From assembly GCA_023417745.1 (NCBI GenBank), contig JAEZEM010000299.1:1-10127 (forward strand): DNA of 10,127 nucleotides, written 5' to 3'. Shown one piece after another: positions 1 through 8,319 of the stretch. The first letter of the stretch is position 1; every line of letters starts with the position of its first letter. The DNA is from Pseudomonadota bacterium (lineage in GTDB: Bacteria > Desulfobacterota > Desulfovibrionia > Desulfovibrionales > Desulfovibrionaceae). The notes under the pieces were generated by a model. It ran no database searches. It saw nothing but the letters and a program-made list of their open reading frames with translations, and was not told the origin of the DNA. The translations under genes and the position numbers were made by a program.

Positions 1-301
1 GGCGCACGGCGGCCAGCTCGGCCGTCAGGATGGTCAGGTCGTCCAGGGCTTCCACCGAGGCCCGGGTGTGGGTGGTGTAGACGTCGCCCACGTCCAGGAT
101 GGCCATGGTGAATTCCTTGTCCTTGTAGGACAGGTAGACCCTGGCTCGGCCCTTGGCCACGATGAACAGGGAATTTCTGGCTTCGCGCGGGGCGAAAACC
201 TGCCGGCCCTTGGGGAAGTGCCTGGGCACGAAAGCGGCCCGCACGGCGGCGAATTCGGGTTTGTCGAGGTCGCGCAGGAGATCGGAGTCGGTCAGGCGCA
301 T
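1..301 (-). CDS. cooA: CooA-like haem CO sensor, Crp/Fnr superfamily (N-terminal part, runs off left edge)
   Basis: The first 100 codons of a Crp/Fnr-type regulator; the ATG is at 301-299 and the C-terminal part, with the helix-turn-helix, lies outside the window. The visible part is the effector-binding beta-roll (about residues 20-100). It lacks the cAMP-pocket signature of true CRP. Instead it reads KGRARVYLSYKDKEFTMAIL and then GDVYTTHTRA, which matches from memory the start (MRLTD..LL) and haem pocket of Carboxydothermus CooA and the GDMFCMHS segment of Rhodospirillum CooA. His78 aligns with the Fe(II) haem ligand His77. The Cys75 position (Fe(III) ligand in R. rubrum) is Thr76 here. CooA binds CO through haem and activates CO dehydrogenase genes, so coo genes may lie to the left (inference). 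It follows the HD-GYP gene by 8 nt with no clear Shine-Dalgarno, so it is probably translated from the same mRNA. Family fairly sure; ligand chemistry inferred. Confidence 0.78.
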   Translation of the reverse strand, partial: MRLTDSDLLRDLDKPEFAAVRAAFVPRHFPKGRQVFAPREARNSLFIVAKGRARVYLSYKDKEFTMAILDVGDVYTTHTRASVEALDDLTILTAELAAVR

Positions 302-309
302 GGGCGGTA

Positions 310-1713
310 TCAGTAGGCCACGTCGCCAGCGGTCACGACTTCCCGGGCGGCGTCCACGGCGTCGGCGTCAAAGGCCGTGCCCCGGTGGCGGGTCAGTTCC
401 TCCAGGGCGACGGAGACGCCGAGCGCCGGCCGATAGGGACGGTTGGAGGCCATGGCGTCCAGGACGTCGGCCACGGCCAGGATGCGGGAGGGCAGGCAAA
501 GTTCCTCGCCGTCCAGGCCTCTCGGGTAGCCCGAGCCGTCCAGGCGTTCGTGATGGCACAGGACGATTTCCGCGACGGGCCAGGGAAAGTCGATGTCCTT
601 TAAAATTTCATAACCCGTGGCCGCGTGCTGCTTCATGAATTCCCATTCCAGGCCAACCAGGCGGCCGGGCTTGCACAGGTAGCGCACGGGCACGCTGATC
701 TTGCCGATGTCATGGAGCTGGCCGGCTACCTGGATGCAATCCACGGCGTCGTGGTCAAGCCCCAGGCGCTTGGCCATGGCCGTGGCCAGGCGGGACACGG
801 AGTCCTGGTGGCCGGCGGTGTAGGGATCGCGAAAGCGCACGGTGGTGGACAGGGATTTGACGGTCTGGTGGAAAAGCGCCTTGGTGCGTTTCAGGTTATG
901 GCGCAGGGCCTCTTGGGAACGCCGCCGTTCGGTGACGTCCTCCATGGAGCCTTCGTAGAGCACCACCGCGCCGTCGCCGCCACGCACGGCCCTGGCCTGG
1001 ATGGACACCCAGATGCGTGAGCCGTCGCCGCGCCGCAGTTCGGTTTCCATGGCCCGGACCACGCCGGTTTCGCTGAGGGCGGCGTGGAGGAATTGCCGAT
1101 CTTCGGGATGGAGAAAAAGGTTGGCCGCCGCGTCGCCAAGAGCGGTCAGGGCCTCGGGGGAGGCAAAGCGCAGCATTCGGGCCAAGGCGCCGTTGACCGT
1201 GACGAAGCGTCCGGCCGGAGTCATCTGAAAAAGACCTTCCACGGCGTATTCGAAAATGGTGCGGTATTTTTCCTCGGCCTCGGCCAGAGCCCAGCTGGTG
1301 CTTTTTTCCTCGGTGACGTCGCGCAGGAAGCCGACATAAAAGACGTCTCCCGCAGGCGAAACCGTGCGTTTGGCCGATTCCTCAATCCAGACCACGAAGC
1401 CGTCGCCGCACATGGCCTGATAGCGCCGGCCGACCACCAGCTCGCCGGCGGCGAGTGCATCAAGCACGGATTGCCGGGCATTGGGGTCGAGGTAGAATTG
1501 GTCTGGACAGTCGGCCATGGCGGACAGAAAGGCGGCCGGATCGGCATAGCCGAAAAGCGCGGCCGTGGCGTTGTTGACCTCCAGAAACCTGCCGTCCACG
1601 CCGCGCAGATACACGGCTGCGGGCACGTCATGGAAGAGCAGGGCGCTGGCTTCGGCCATGGCCGGGTCGGCGACGCAGTGCGGCGGGGCTTCGGACAAGC
1701 AAGGGTTCGTCAT
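310..1713 (-). CDS. PAS-PAS-HD-GYP cyclic-di-GMP phosphodiesterase
   Basis: A 467-residue cytoplasmic sensor-effector with no membrane segment. PAS domain 1 spans about residues 20-135 and PAS domain 2 about 145-262, each ending in a PAC-like segment (RDVTEEK, MEDVTERR). A helical linker follows (263-290), then the HD-GYP domain (about 285-462). Catalytic features are intact: H302, the HD pair in HDIGK (334-338), H363, HHERLDGSGYP (387-397) with the GYP motif, and D416/D419. Known members of this family hydrolyse cyclic-di-GMP to pGpG or GMP at a metal centre, so an active phosphodiesterase is expected. The PAS domains presumably sense a small molecule, redox state or partner; no ligand residue can be assigned. 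The start overlaps the stop of the receiver gene (ATGA), which suggests translational coupling and stoichiometric expression. A later Met19 is possible but lacks support. The CooA-like gene follows 8 nt downstream. Confidence 0.93.
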   Translation of the reverse strand: MTNPCLSEAPPHCVADPAMAEASALLFHDVPAAVYLRGVDGRFLEVNNATAALFGYADPAAFLSAMADCPDQFYLDPNARQSVLDALAAGELVVGRRYQAMCGDGFVVWIEESAKRTVSPAGDVFYVGFLRDVTEEKSTSWALAEAEEKYRTIFEYAVEGLFQMTPAGRFVTVNGALARMLRFASPEALTALGDAAANLFLHPEDRQFLHAALSETGVVRAMETELRRGDGSRIWVSIQARAVRGGDGAVVLYEGSMEDVTERRRSQEALRHNLKRTKALFHQTVKSLSTTVRFRDPYTAGHQDSVSRLATAMAKRLGLDHDAVDCIQVAGQLHDIGKISVPVRYLCKPGRLVGLEWEFMKQHAATGYEILKDIDFPWPVAEIVLCHHERLDGSGYPRGLDGEELCLPSRILAVADVLDAMASNRPYRPALGVSVALEELTRHRGTAFDADAVDAAREVVTAGDVAY

Positions 1714-2081
1714 ACTCGGCCGATGAAACGTCGTACCACGGCCACGAGACTGGCCGGTTCGAAGGGTTTGACCACCCAGCCCGATGCGCCGGCGGCCAAG
1801 GCTTTGTCGCGCAGGTTTTTTTGAGATTCCGTGGTCAGGACGACGACAGGCGTGAACCGGGTGTCGGCCCGTCCGCGCAGGCGGTCGATTAGTTCAATGC
1901 CGCCGATGTTGGGCATGTTGATGTCGGTGATGATCATGTCGAAGCCGGCGTCGATCTTGTCCAGGGCATCGGCGCCGTCCACGGCCTCGACCACGTCAAA
2001 ACCTGCTTGGCGCAGGGCGCAGGACACCAGGGAACGCACGCTTCCCGAATCATCCACGGTCAAAATTCGTTTTTCGGCCAT
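1710..2081 (-). CDS. Single-domain CheY-like response regulator
   Basis: A 123-residue stand-alone receiver domain with no output domain. The phosphoacceptor site is complete: acidic pair D10/D11, phospho-acceptor D53 (in ITDINMP), T83/T84 and K105 (in KPF). The TTES wording resembles chemotaxis-type CheY proteins. Start: the reading frame is open further upstream, but the ATG at 2081-2079 has AAGGAG (2092-2087) five bases ahead and gives the usual start MAEKRILTVDDS. The upstream extension would also cross the predicted promoter. It shares a 4-bp stop/start overlap with the PAS-PAS-HD-GYP gene, so the natural inference is that phosphorylation of this receiver controls that phosphodiesterase in trans, as a split form of the common receiver-HD-GYP fusion. 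No histidine kinase is in the window. A chemotaxis role cannot be excluded. Confidence 0.92.
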   Translation of the reverse strand: MAEKRILTVDDSGSVRSLVSCALRQAGFDVVEAVDGADALDKIDAGFDMIITDINMPNIGGIELIDRLRGRADTRFTPVVVLTTESQKNLRDKALAAGASGWVVKPFEPASLVAVVRRFIGRV

Positions 2082-2086
2082 TACTA

Positions 2087-2092
2087 CTCCTT
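2087..2092 (-). promoter_or_regulatory. Shine-Dalgarno of the CheY-like gene
   Basis: AAGGAG on the minus strand, five bases before the ATG at 2081. It decides the start against the longer upstream open frame. Confidence 0.85.
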
Positions 2093-2119
2093 GCCGGCCC
2101 TGGCCGCGATACTTACCAT
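2091..2119 (+). promoter_or_regulatory. Possible promoter for ftsH overlapping the divergent one
   Basis: Plus strand: TTGCCG (2091-2096), 17-bp spacer, TACCAT (2114-2119), each 4 of 6 matches to consensus. It would give an ftsH leader of about 155 nt and would interleave with the minus-strand promoter. A second weak candidate is the -10-like TATACA at 2230-2235, which has no convincing -35 box. Neither is strong. Confidence 0.25.
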
Positions 2120-2124
2120 AGGCT

Positions 2125-2153
2125 AACATATGAGGCATCGGAACCCTTGGCAA
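2125..2153 (-). promoter_or_regulatory. Sigma70-type promoter of the receiver/HD-GYP/CooA-like operon
   Basis: Minus strand: -35 TTGCCA (2153-2148), 17-bp spacer, -10 TATGTT (2130-2125). These match the consensus at 5 of 6 and 4 of 6 bases. The predicted transcript start is near 2118, giving a leader of about 37 nt with a good ribosome site. It lies in the most AT-rich patch of the 200-bp divergent region. Prediction from sequence only. Confidence 0.6.
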
Positions 2154-2241
2154 GTCTTCCCGGGCGCGCGGCGGACGCGTTTGCGCCCGCGTGGACAGGT
2201 CGGGCGGCCCTGTGTTAGGGCTTTTGCCTTATACAACCCAC

Positions 2242-2256
2242 GGGCCGCTTCGGCCC
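2242..2256 (+). other. Small GC-rich hairpin in the ftsH leader
   Basis: GGGCCG - CTT - CGGCCC is a perfect 6-bp stem with a 3-nt loop, ending 12 nt before the ftsH ribosome site. It has no T-run, so it is not a terminator. If TATACA at 2230-2235 were the -10 box, this hairpin would sit at the extreme 5' end of the mRNA. Short GC palindromes are common in such DNA, so its function is uncertain. Confidence 0.35.
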
Positions 2257-2268
2257 CATCCGTCCCCT

Positions 2269-2273
2269 GGAGG
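2269..2273 (+). promoter_or_regulatory. Shine-Dalgarno supporting the TTG start of ftsH
   Basis: GGAGG ends 8 nt before TTG at 2282. The next in-frame ATG (codon 9) has no comparable site and would cut into the first membrane helix. Confidence 0.8.
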
Positions 2274-2281
2274 ACTTTAGT

Positions 2282-4309
<2,028 letters not shown>

Positions 4310-4326
4310 CTCCGCGCCAGCGGCTT

Positions 4327-4339
4327 GGCCGGTGCGGCC
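4327..4339 (+). other. Short hairpin between ftsH and folP
   Basis: GGCCG - GTG - CGGCC, a 5-bp perfect stem with a 3-nt loop, 17 nt after the ftsH stop. There is no T-run, so it is not an intrinsic terminator; it could mark an mRNA end or processing point. It may be a chance palindrome. Confidence 0.25.
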
Positions 4340-4406
4340 GCGCACGCTGCGACAGATGCGTTCCACCGCGCCCATGAACGACTTGCGCAAATCCATGGAG
4401 CAGGAC

Positions 4407-5246
4407 ATGGCTTCGATTTGGCGGCTGGGCGGCGGGCGGACCCTGGATTGCTCCCGGGACCGCGTCGTCGGCATCGTCAACGCCACGCCCGACTCCTTCT
4501 ACGACGGCGGCCGCCACGGCGATGTGGCGGCCGCCGTCGCCCATGCCCTGCGTCTGGCCGGGGAAGGGGCCGACATGCTTGACGTCGGCGGCGAGTCTAC
4601 CCGCCCCGGAGCCGCGCCCGTGGCCGACGCCGAAGAGATTGCGCGGGTCGTGCCGGTCATCGCTGAGCTTGCCCGAGCCCTCCCGGATATGCCGATTTCC
4701 GTGGACACCTACCGGGCCGGCTGCGCCGCCGCCGCCCTGGCCGCCGGAGCCTGCGCGGTCAACGACGTGTCGGGATTGGCCTTTGATCCGGCGCTGCTCG
4801 ACGTCGTGGCGCAGCGCAAGCCCGGCTACGTGCTCATGCACACGAAAGGCCGGCCCGACGTCATGCAGCGCGACCCGCGTTACGACGACGTGATCGGCGA
4901 GATTCTCGCCTATTTCGAACAGGGGCTCACGCGCCTGACCCGGGCCGGCCTGCCCGAGGAGCACGTGGTTCTCGATCCCGGCATCGGTTTCGGCAAGCTC
5001 CCGGAGCACAATCTGGAGATTTTACGTCATCTTGGCCGATTCACGGCCTTGGGTCGGCCGGTCTATCTTGGACTGTCCAACAAGTCGTTTTTCGGCGCGC
5101 TCCTTGGCCTGCCCGTTGGGGAACGTGTCTTAGCCACGGCCGTGGCCTCGGCCCTGGGCGCCGAGCGCGGAGCGCGCCTGCACCGCGTCCACGACGTCGC
5201 CGCCGTCAAACAAGCCCTGCGCCTGGCCGCCGCCCTGGCCGGCTGA
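4407..5246 (+). CDS. folP: Dihydropteroate synthase
   Basis: 279 residues, TIM-barrel enzyme that joins para-aminobenzoate to dihydropterin pyrophosphate in folate synthesis; it is the target of sulfonamides. Motifs in order: NATPDSF (25-31) with pyrophosphate/Mg ligand N25, loop-2 ESTRPG (63-68), D100 (ISVDTYR), NDVSG (119-123), MHTKGRP (144-150), DPGIGFGK (190-197), SNKSF (224-228) with K226, and RVHD (260-263) near the C-terminus. The usual SRKS is SNKS here, a conservative oddity. Start choice: ATGs at 4356, 4374 and 4395 are in frame but lack a ribosome site; the ATG at 4407 has GGAG (4397-4400) six bases ahead and leaves the normal short N-terminus. A longer start is possible. It lies about 97 nt after ftsH and 31 nt before cdaA. 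Confidence 0.95.
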   Translation: MASIWRLGGGRTLDCSRDRVVGIVNATPDSFYDGGRHGDVAAAVAHALRLAGEGADMLDVGGESTRPGAAPVADAEEIARVVPVIAELARALPDMPISVDTYRAGCAAAALAAGACAVNDVSGLAFDPALLDVVAQRKPGYVLMHTKGRPDVMQRDPRYDDVIGEILAYFEQGLTRLTRAGLPEEHVVLDPGIGFGKLPEHNLEILRHLGRFTALGRPVYLGLSNKSFFGALLGLPVGERVLATAVASALGAERGARLHRVHDVAAVKQALRLAAALAG

Positions 5247-5256
5247 GCCGGCTTTT
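5238..5256 (+). terminator. Possible weak terminator/attenuator with the folP stop codon in its loop
   Basis: GCCGGC (5238-5243), loop TGA (5244-5246, the folP stop itself), GCCGGC (5247-5252), then TTTT (5253-5256). The stem is 6 bp and perfect, with a G-U pair possible at its base. The U-run is short, so read-through into cdaA is likely. Partial termination here would lower cdaA-ybbR-glmM relative to folP. Inference only. Confidence 0.4.
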
Positions 5257-5277
5257 CGCCACAGGACCACCGCCGTC

Positions 5278-6045
5278 ATGGGAAGCTTCTTCGACAACTT
5301 CCACCTGTCCTGGCGCGATCTTCTCGACATCGCGGCCGTCACCTTCGTCTTCTATCAGGCGTTGCTCCTCGTCCGCGGCACTCGGGCCGCTACCGTGCTC
5401 CATGGTTTTCTTCTCATTCTTGTCGTTTACTACCTTTCCGATCTGTTTGGCCTCAACACCCTGCATTGGCTTCTGACCAATTTTCTCGGCTCCATCTTCC
5501 TGGTCATCATCATTCTGTTTCAGGCGGACATCCGCAAGGGGCTGTCGTCGGTGGGCACGCGCGGTTTTTTCCGCGCCAGACGTCGGGAGGAGGTGTCCGA
5601 GGCGGCTCTTGGCGCCATTGTCCTGGCCGTGTTCCAGATGGCCCGCTCGCGCACCGGGGCGCTTATTGTGTTCGAGCGTCTGGTGCCCCTTGGCGACTAC
5701 GTGCAGCGGGGGGTGGAACTCATGGCCAGACCGAGCCGCGAACTGCTTGGCACCATCTTTTTCCCGGACACGCCGCTCCATGACGGAGCGGTCATCATCC
5801 AGGGCGAAACCGTGGCCGCCGCCGGCTGCATCCTGCCGCTTATCGCCGGCGTGCCCCTGGACGCGGCTCTGGGCACCCGCCATCGAGCGGCCCTGGGCAT
5901 CACCGAGGAGACCGACGCCTTGGCCGTGGTGGTCTCCGAAGAGCGGGGCGTGGTGTCGGTGGCCGAGGGCGGCAAGCTCATTTCTCCGGTGGACGAGTTG
6001 ACGCTCAAAAACATGCTGTGGAACCTCACGGCCAAACGCCCATGA
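5278..6045 (+). CDS. cdaA: Diadenylate cyclase CdaA (cyclic-di-AMP synthase)
   Basis: 255-residue membrane enzyme condensing two ATP into cyclic-di-AMP, a messenger tied to osmotic balance and cell-wall homeostasis. Three hydrophobic segments occupy about residues 14-32, 38-55 and 62-81; the cytoplasmic DAC domain spans about 105-240. Both catalytic signatures are intact: DGA at 169-171 (in PLHDGAVII) and RHR at 201-203 (in GTRHRAALG), almost the same positions as in Listeria CdaA. The segment after TM3 reads LFQADIRKGL where Firmicutes usually have LFQPE-type wording. The ATG has only a weak AGGA (5263-5266), 11 nt ahead. Its stop overlaps the ybbR start (ATGA). With ybbR and glmM it forms the cdaA-cdaR-glmM module whose two partners bind CdaA in Firmicutes; the same regulation here is an inference. 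Confidence 0.96.
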   Translation: MGSFFDNFHLSWRDLLDIAAVTFVFYQALLLVRGTRAATVLHGFLLILVVYYLSDLFGLNTLHWLLTNFLGSIFLVIIILFQADIRKGLSSVGTRGFFRARRREEVSEAALGAIVLAVFQMARSRTGALIVFERLVPLGDYVQRGVELMARPSRELLGTIFFPDTPLHDGAVIIQGETVAAAGCILPLIAGVPLDAALGTRHRAALGITEETDALAVVVSEERGVVSVAEGGKLISPVDELTLKNMLWNLTAKRP

Positions 6046-6938
6046 AATCGAACTGGCAATACCTGGCCCTGGCTCTGGCCTTGTCGCTTTTTTGCTGGTA
6101 TCTGGTCACAGGCCGGGAAAAAGTCGACGCCTGGATGCCCATGCGGGTGGAGATGACGGGGTTGCCCGAGGATCTCTACATCAAGTCCGGCATGTTGGGA
6201 GCTGTGGACGTGCTGGTGCGCGGGCCAAGAGGCGTGGCCCGCAAGCTCGACGAAACCCAGCTCGTCTACAATCTTAACCTGGCCAAGATCGTGCCGGGAC
6301 GCAACATTGTCCTTTTCGAGACCAAGAACATCGTTTTGCCCAAAGTCTACGAGGCCGTGGAAATACGTCCGGCCAGGCTTGAGCTGGATGTGGAACGTCG
6401 GGCCAGCAAGACCGTGCCGGTCAAGGTGATGCTGCGATCCTCGCTGCCCGACGGCTATTCCATGTCGGCGGTGCGGGCCGTGCCCGAATCGGTGCGCCTG
6501 TCCGGGCCGGCCGGAAAGCTCGACAAGGTCAGCGAGATACGCACGCAGCCCATCGCCGTGCCCCAGCCGATCCCGGCACGCTACGACGAACGGGTGCCCT
6601 TGGACCTGCCCGAAGACCTGGACGCCTCGCCGCCGGCGGTGCAGGTGGTCATGGGCTTTGCCGCCAAGGAGTCGGAAATCACGCTGCGCGCGCCGCTTTC
6701 CATCAAAAAGCCCAAGGGCCGCGACGCCGACGTCTCGCCCCAGGCGGTCACGCTGCGGGTCAAGGGGCCGGCGGCCATCATCGGCGACAAGGATTTTCCG
6801 GGTCTGGTCGAGGCCGCCTTGGAATTGGCCCCGGACATCCAGCCGGGCAAGTACGAGGCCTCTTATCGGGTCAAGATGCCCCAGGGCTGCGAGCTCATTG
6901 AAGCCAAGCCCGACAAGGTTTCCCTCACCGTCAAATGA
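6042..6938 (+). CDS. ybbR: YbbR-domain protein (CdaR-like partner of CdaA)
   Basis: 298 residues: a short cytoplasmic N-terminus, one membrane helix (about 5-22) acting as an uncleaved anchor, then an extracytoplasmic region made of beta-rich YbbR-type repeats. Roughly three units can be seen, near 30-115, 118-205 and 210-298, each ending in wording like LELDVER or VSLTVK. In Firmicutes the YbbR protein CdaR binds CdaA and modulates cyclic-di-AMP synthesis. The same partnership is likely because the ATG at 6042 overlaps the cdaA stop by 4 bp, implying translational coupling. An in-frame ATG at 6018 lies inside cdaA and is less likely. No ribosome site is visible, which fits coupling. Repeats are divergent, so the domain boundaries are approximate. 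Confidence 0.9.
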   Translation: MKSNWQYLALALALSLFCWYLVTGREKVDAWMPMRVEMTGLPEDLYIKSGMLGAVDVLVRGPRGVARKLDETQLVYNLNLAKIVPGRNIVLFETKNIVLPKVYEAVEIRPARLELDVERRASKTVPVKVMLRSSLPDGYSMSAVRAVPESVRLSGPAGKLDKVSEIRTQPIAVPQPIPARYDERVPLDLPEDLDASPPAVQVVMGFAAKESEITLRAPLSIKKPKGRDADVSPQAVTLRVKGPAAIIGDKDFPGLVEAALELAPDIQPGKYEASYRVKMPQGCELIEAKPDKVSLTVK

Positions 6939-6956
6939 GGCCGGCGTGATCCGGCC
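6939..6956 (+). other. Hairpin between ybbR and glmM, next to the glmM start
   Basis: GGCCGG (6939-6944), loop CGTGAT, CCGGCC (6951-6956): a perfect 6-bp stem starting directly after the ybbR stop and ending 10 nt before the glmM ATG. A possible alternative GTG start (6946) lies in the loop. It could hinder or guide translation of glmM. No T-run, so not a terminator. Confidence 0.4.
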
Positions 6957-6966
6957 GAATCTAGGA

Positions 6967-8319
6967 ATGGACAAAAAGCTTTTCGGCACCGACGGACTGC
7001 GCGGACGGGTCAACTGCTATCCCATGACCCCGGACGTGGTCATGCGTCTGGCCTTGTCGGCCGGCCTGCACTTTCGAAACGGCGGCCGCCGCCACAAGGT
7101 GCTCATCGGCAAGGATACCCGTCGCTCCGGCTACATTTTTGAATACGCCCTGTCCTCGGGTTTTTGCGCCGCCGGCATGGACGTCTTCTTGACCGGGCCG
7201 CTGCCGACGCCGGCGATCTCGTTTCTCACCCGGGACATGCGGGCCGACGTGGGCGTGGTGATCTCGGCCTCCCACAACCCGGCCTGCGACAACGGCATCA
7301 AGTTTTTCGACCACATGGGCTTTAAGCTCCCCGACGCCGTGGAAGCCGAGATCGCCGCCCGGGTCGAGGGCTATGCCCAGAACTGGCAATTGCCCGATCC
7401 CGACCATGTGGGCCGGGCCTTCAAGCTGGAGGACAGCCCCGGCCGTTACAACGTGTTTCTCAAAAATTCCATCCCCCTGGACGTCAATTTCGAGGGTCTC
7501 AAGATCGTCCTGGACTGCGCCCACGGCGCGGCCTACCGGGTGGCCCCCCAGGTCTTCGAGGAACTCGGGGCCGAGGTCATCAAGATCGGCGTCGATCCCG
7601 ACGGCTCCAACATCAACCAGCGGGTTGGTTCGCTTTTTCCCCAGCAGGTGGCCCGCATGGTCACCGAGGCCGAGGCCGACATCGGCATTGCCCTGGACGG
7701 CGACGCCGACCGGGTCATCGTGGCCGACGAAAAGGGGAGAATCCTCGACGGCGACCAGATCATGGCCATCTGCGCCCTGGATTTCCTGGAGCGGGGGGCC
7801 TTGCCGGGCAACCTGCTCGTGGCCACGGTCATGAGCAACATGGCGCTCGAAGTCTTCATGAAGGAGCACAACGGCCGACTGCTGCGCACTCCCGTGGGCG
7901 ACCGCTACGTGGTCGAGGCCATGCGGGCGCAGGGCGCGGTGTTTGGCGGCGAGCAGTCGGGACACCTCATTTTCCTCAATCACAGCACCACCGGCGACGG
8001 CACCCTGGCCGCCTTGCAGCTCATGAAGATCATGGTGCGCAAGGGCAAGCCGCTCTCGGAACTGGCCACGCTGCTTTCTCCGTTTCCCCAGAAACTCGTC
8101 AACGTTCCCGTGGCCCGCAAAGCGCCTTTCAGCGAAACGCCGGCCATCGAACGCGCGGTCAAGGAGGCCGAGGCGGCCCTTGCCGGTCGGGGCCGGGTGC
8201 TGTTGCGCTACTCCGGCACCGAATCCCTGGCCCGGGTCATGGTCGAGGCCGAGGACGCGGCCCTGGTCGAGTCGCTTTGCGACGGCCTGGCCGACGTGGT
8301 GGACAAGGCGCTGGCCTAG
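6967..8319 (+). CDS. glmM: Phosphoglucosamine mutase
   Basis: 450 residues, the usual length. It interconverts glucosamine-6-P and glucosamine-1-P, feeding UDP-GlcNAc for peptidoglycan and lipopolysaccharide. Motifs: N-terminal KLFGTDGLRG (4-13), phospho-serine loop SASHNP with catalytic S102, metal loop DGDADR (244-249), sugar-binding GGEQSGH (327-333), and phosphate-binding RYSGTES (414-420), where the more usual residue after GTE is Pro or Asn. Start: the ATG at 6967 gives the canonical N-terminus, but AGGA directly abuts it (no proper spacing). An in-frame GTG at 6946 with AGG five bases ahead would add seven residues. The neighbour cdaA matters because GlmM binds and inhibits CdaA in Firmicutes, linking cyclic-di-AMP to envelope precursor supply; here that is inferred from gene order. 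Confidence 0.97.
   Translation: MDKKLFGTDGLRGRVNCYPMTPDVVMRLALSAGLHFRNGGRRHKVLIGKDTRRSGYIFEYALSSGFCAAGMDVFLTGPLPTPAISFLTRDMRADVGVVISASHNPACDNGIKFFDHMGFKLPDAVEAEIAARVEGYAQNWQLPDPDHVGRAFKLEDSPGRYNVFLKNSIPLDVNFEGLKIVLDCAHGAAYRVAPQVFEELGAEVIKIGVDPDGSNINQRVGSLFPQQVARMVTEAEADIGIALDGDADRVIVADEKGRILDGDQIMAICALDFLERGALPGNLLVATVMSNMALEVFMKEHNGRLLRTPVGDRYVVEAMRAQGAVFGGEQSGHLIFLNHSTTGDGTLAALQLMKIMVRKGKPLSELATLLSPFPQKLVNVPVARKAPFSETPAIERAVKEAEAALAGRGRVLLRYSGTESLARVMVEAEDAALVESLCDGLADVVDKALA

Noticed and set aside
2254..2259. CCCCAT resembling a sigma32 (heat shock) -10 box before ftsH
   Set aside because: No CTTGAA-like -35 element at the right distance.
5697..7983. Long minus-strand open frames opposite cdaA, ybbR and glmM
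   Set aside because: No recognisable domain, shadow-like composition, and they oppose well-supported genes.
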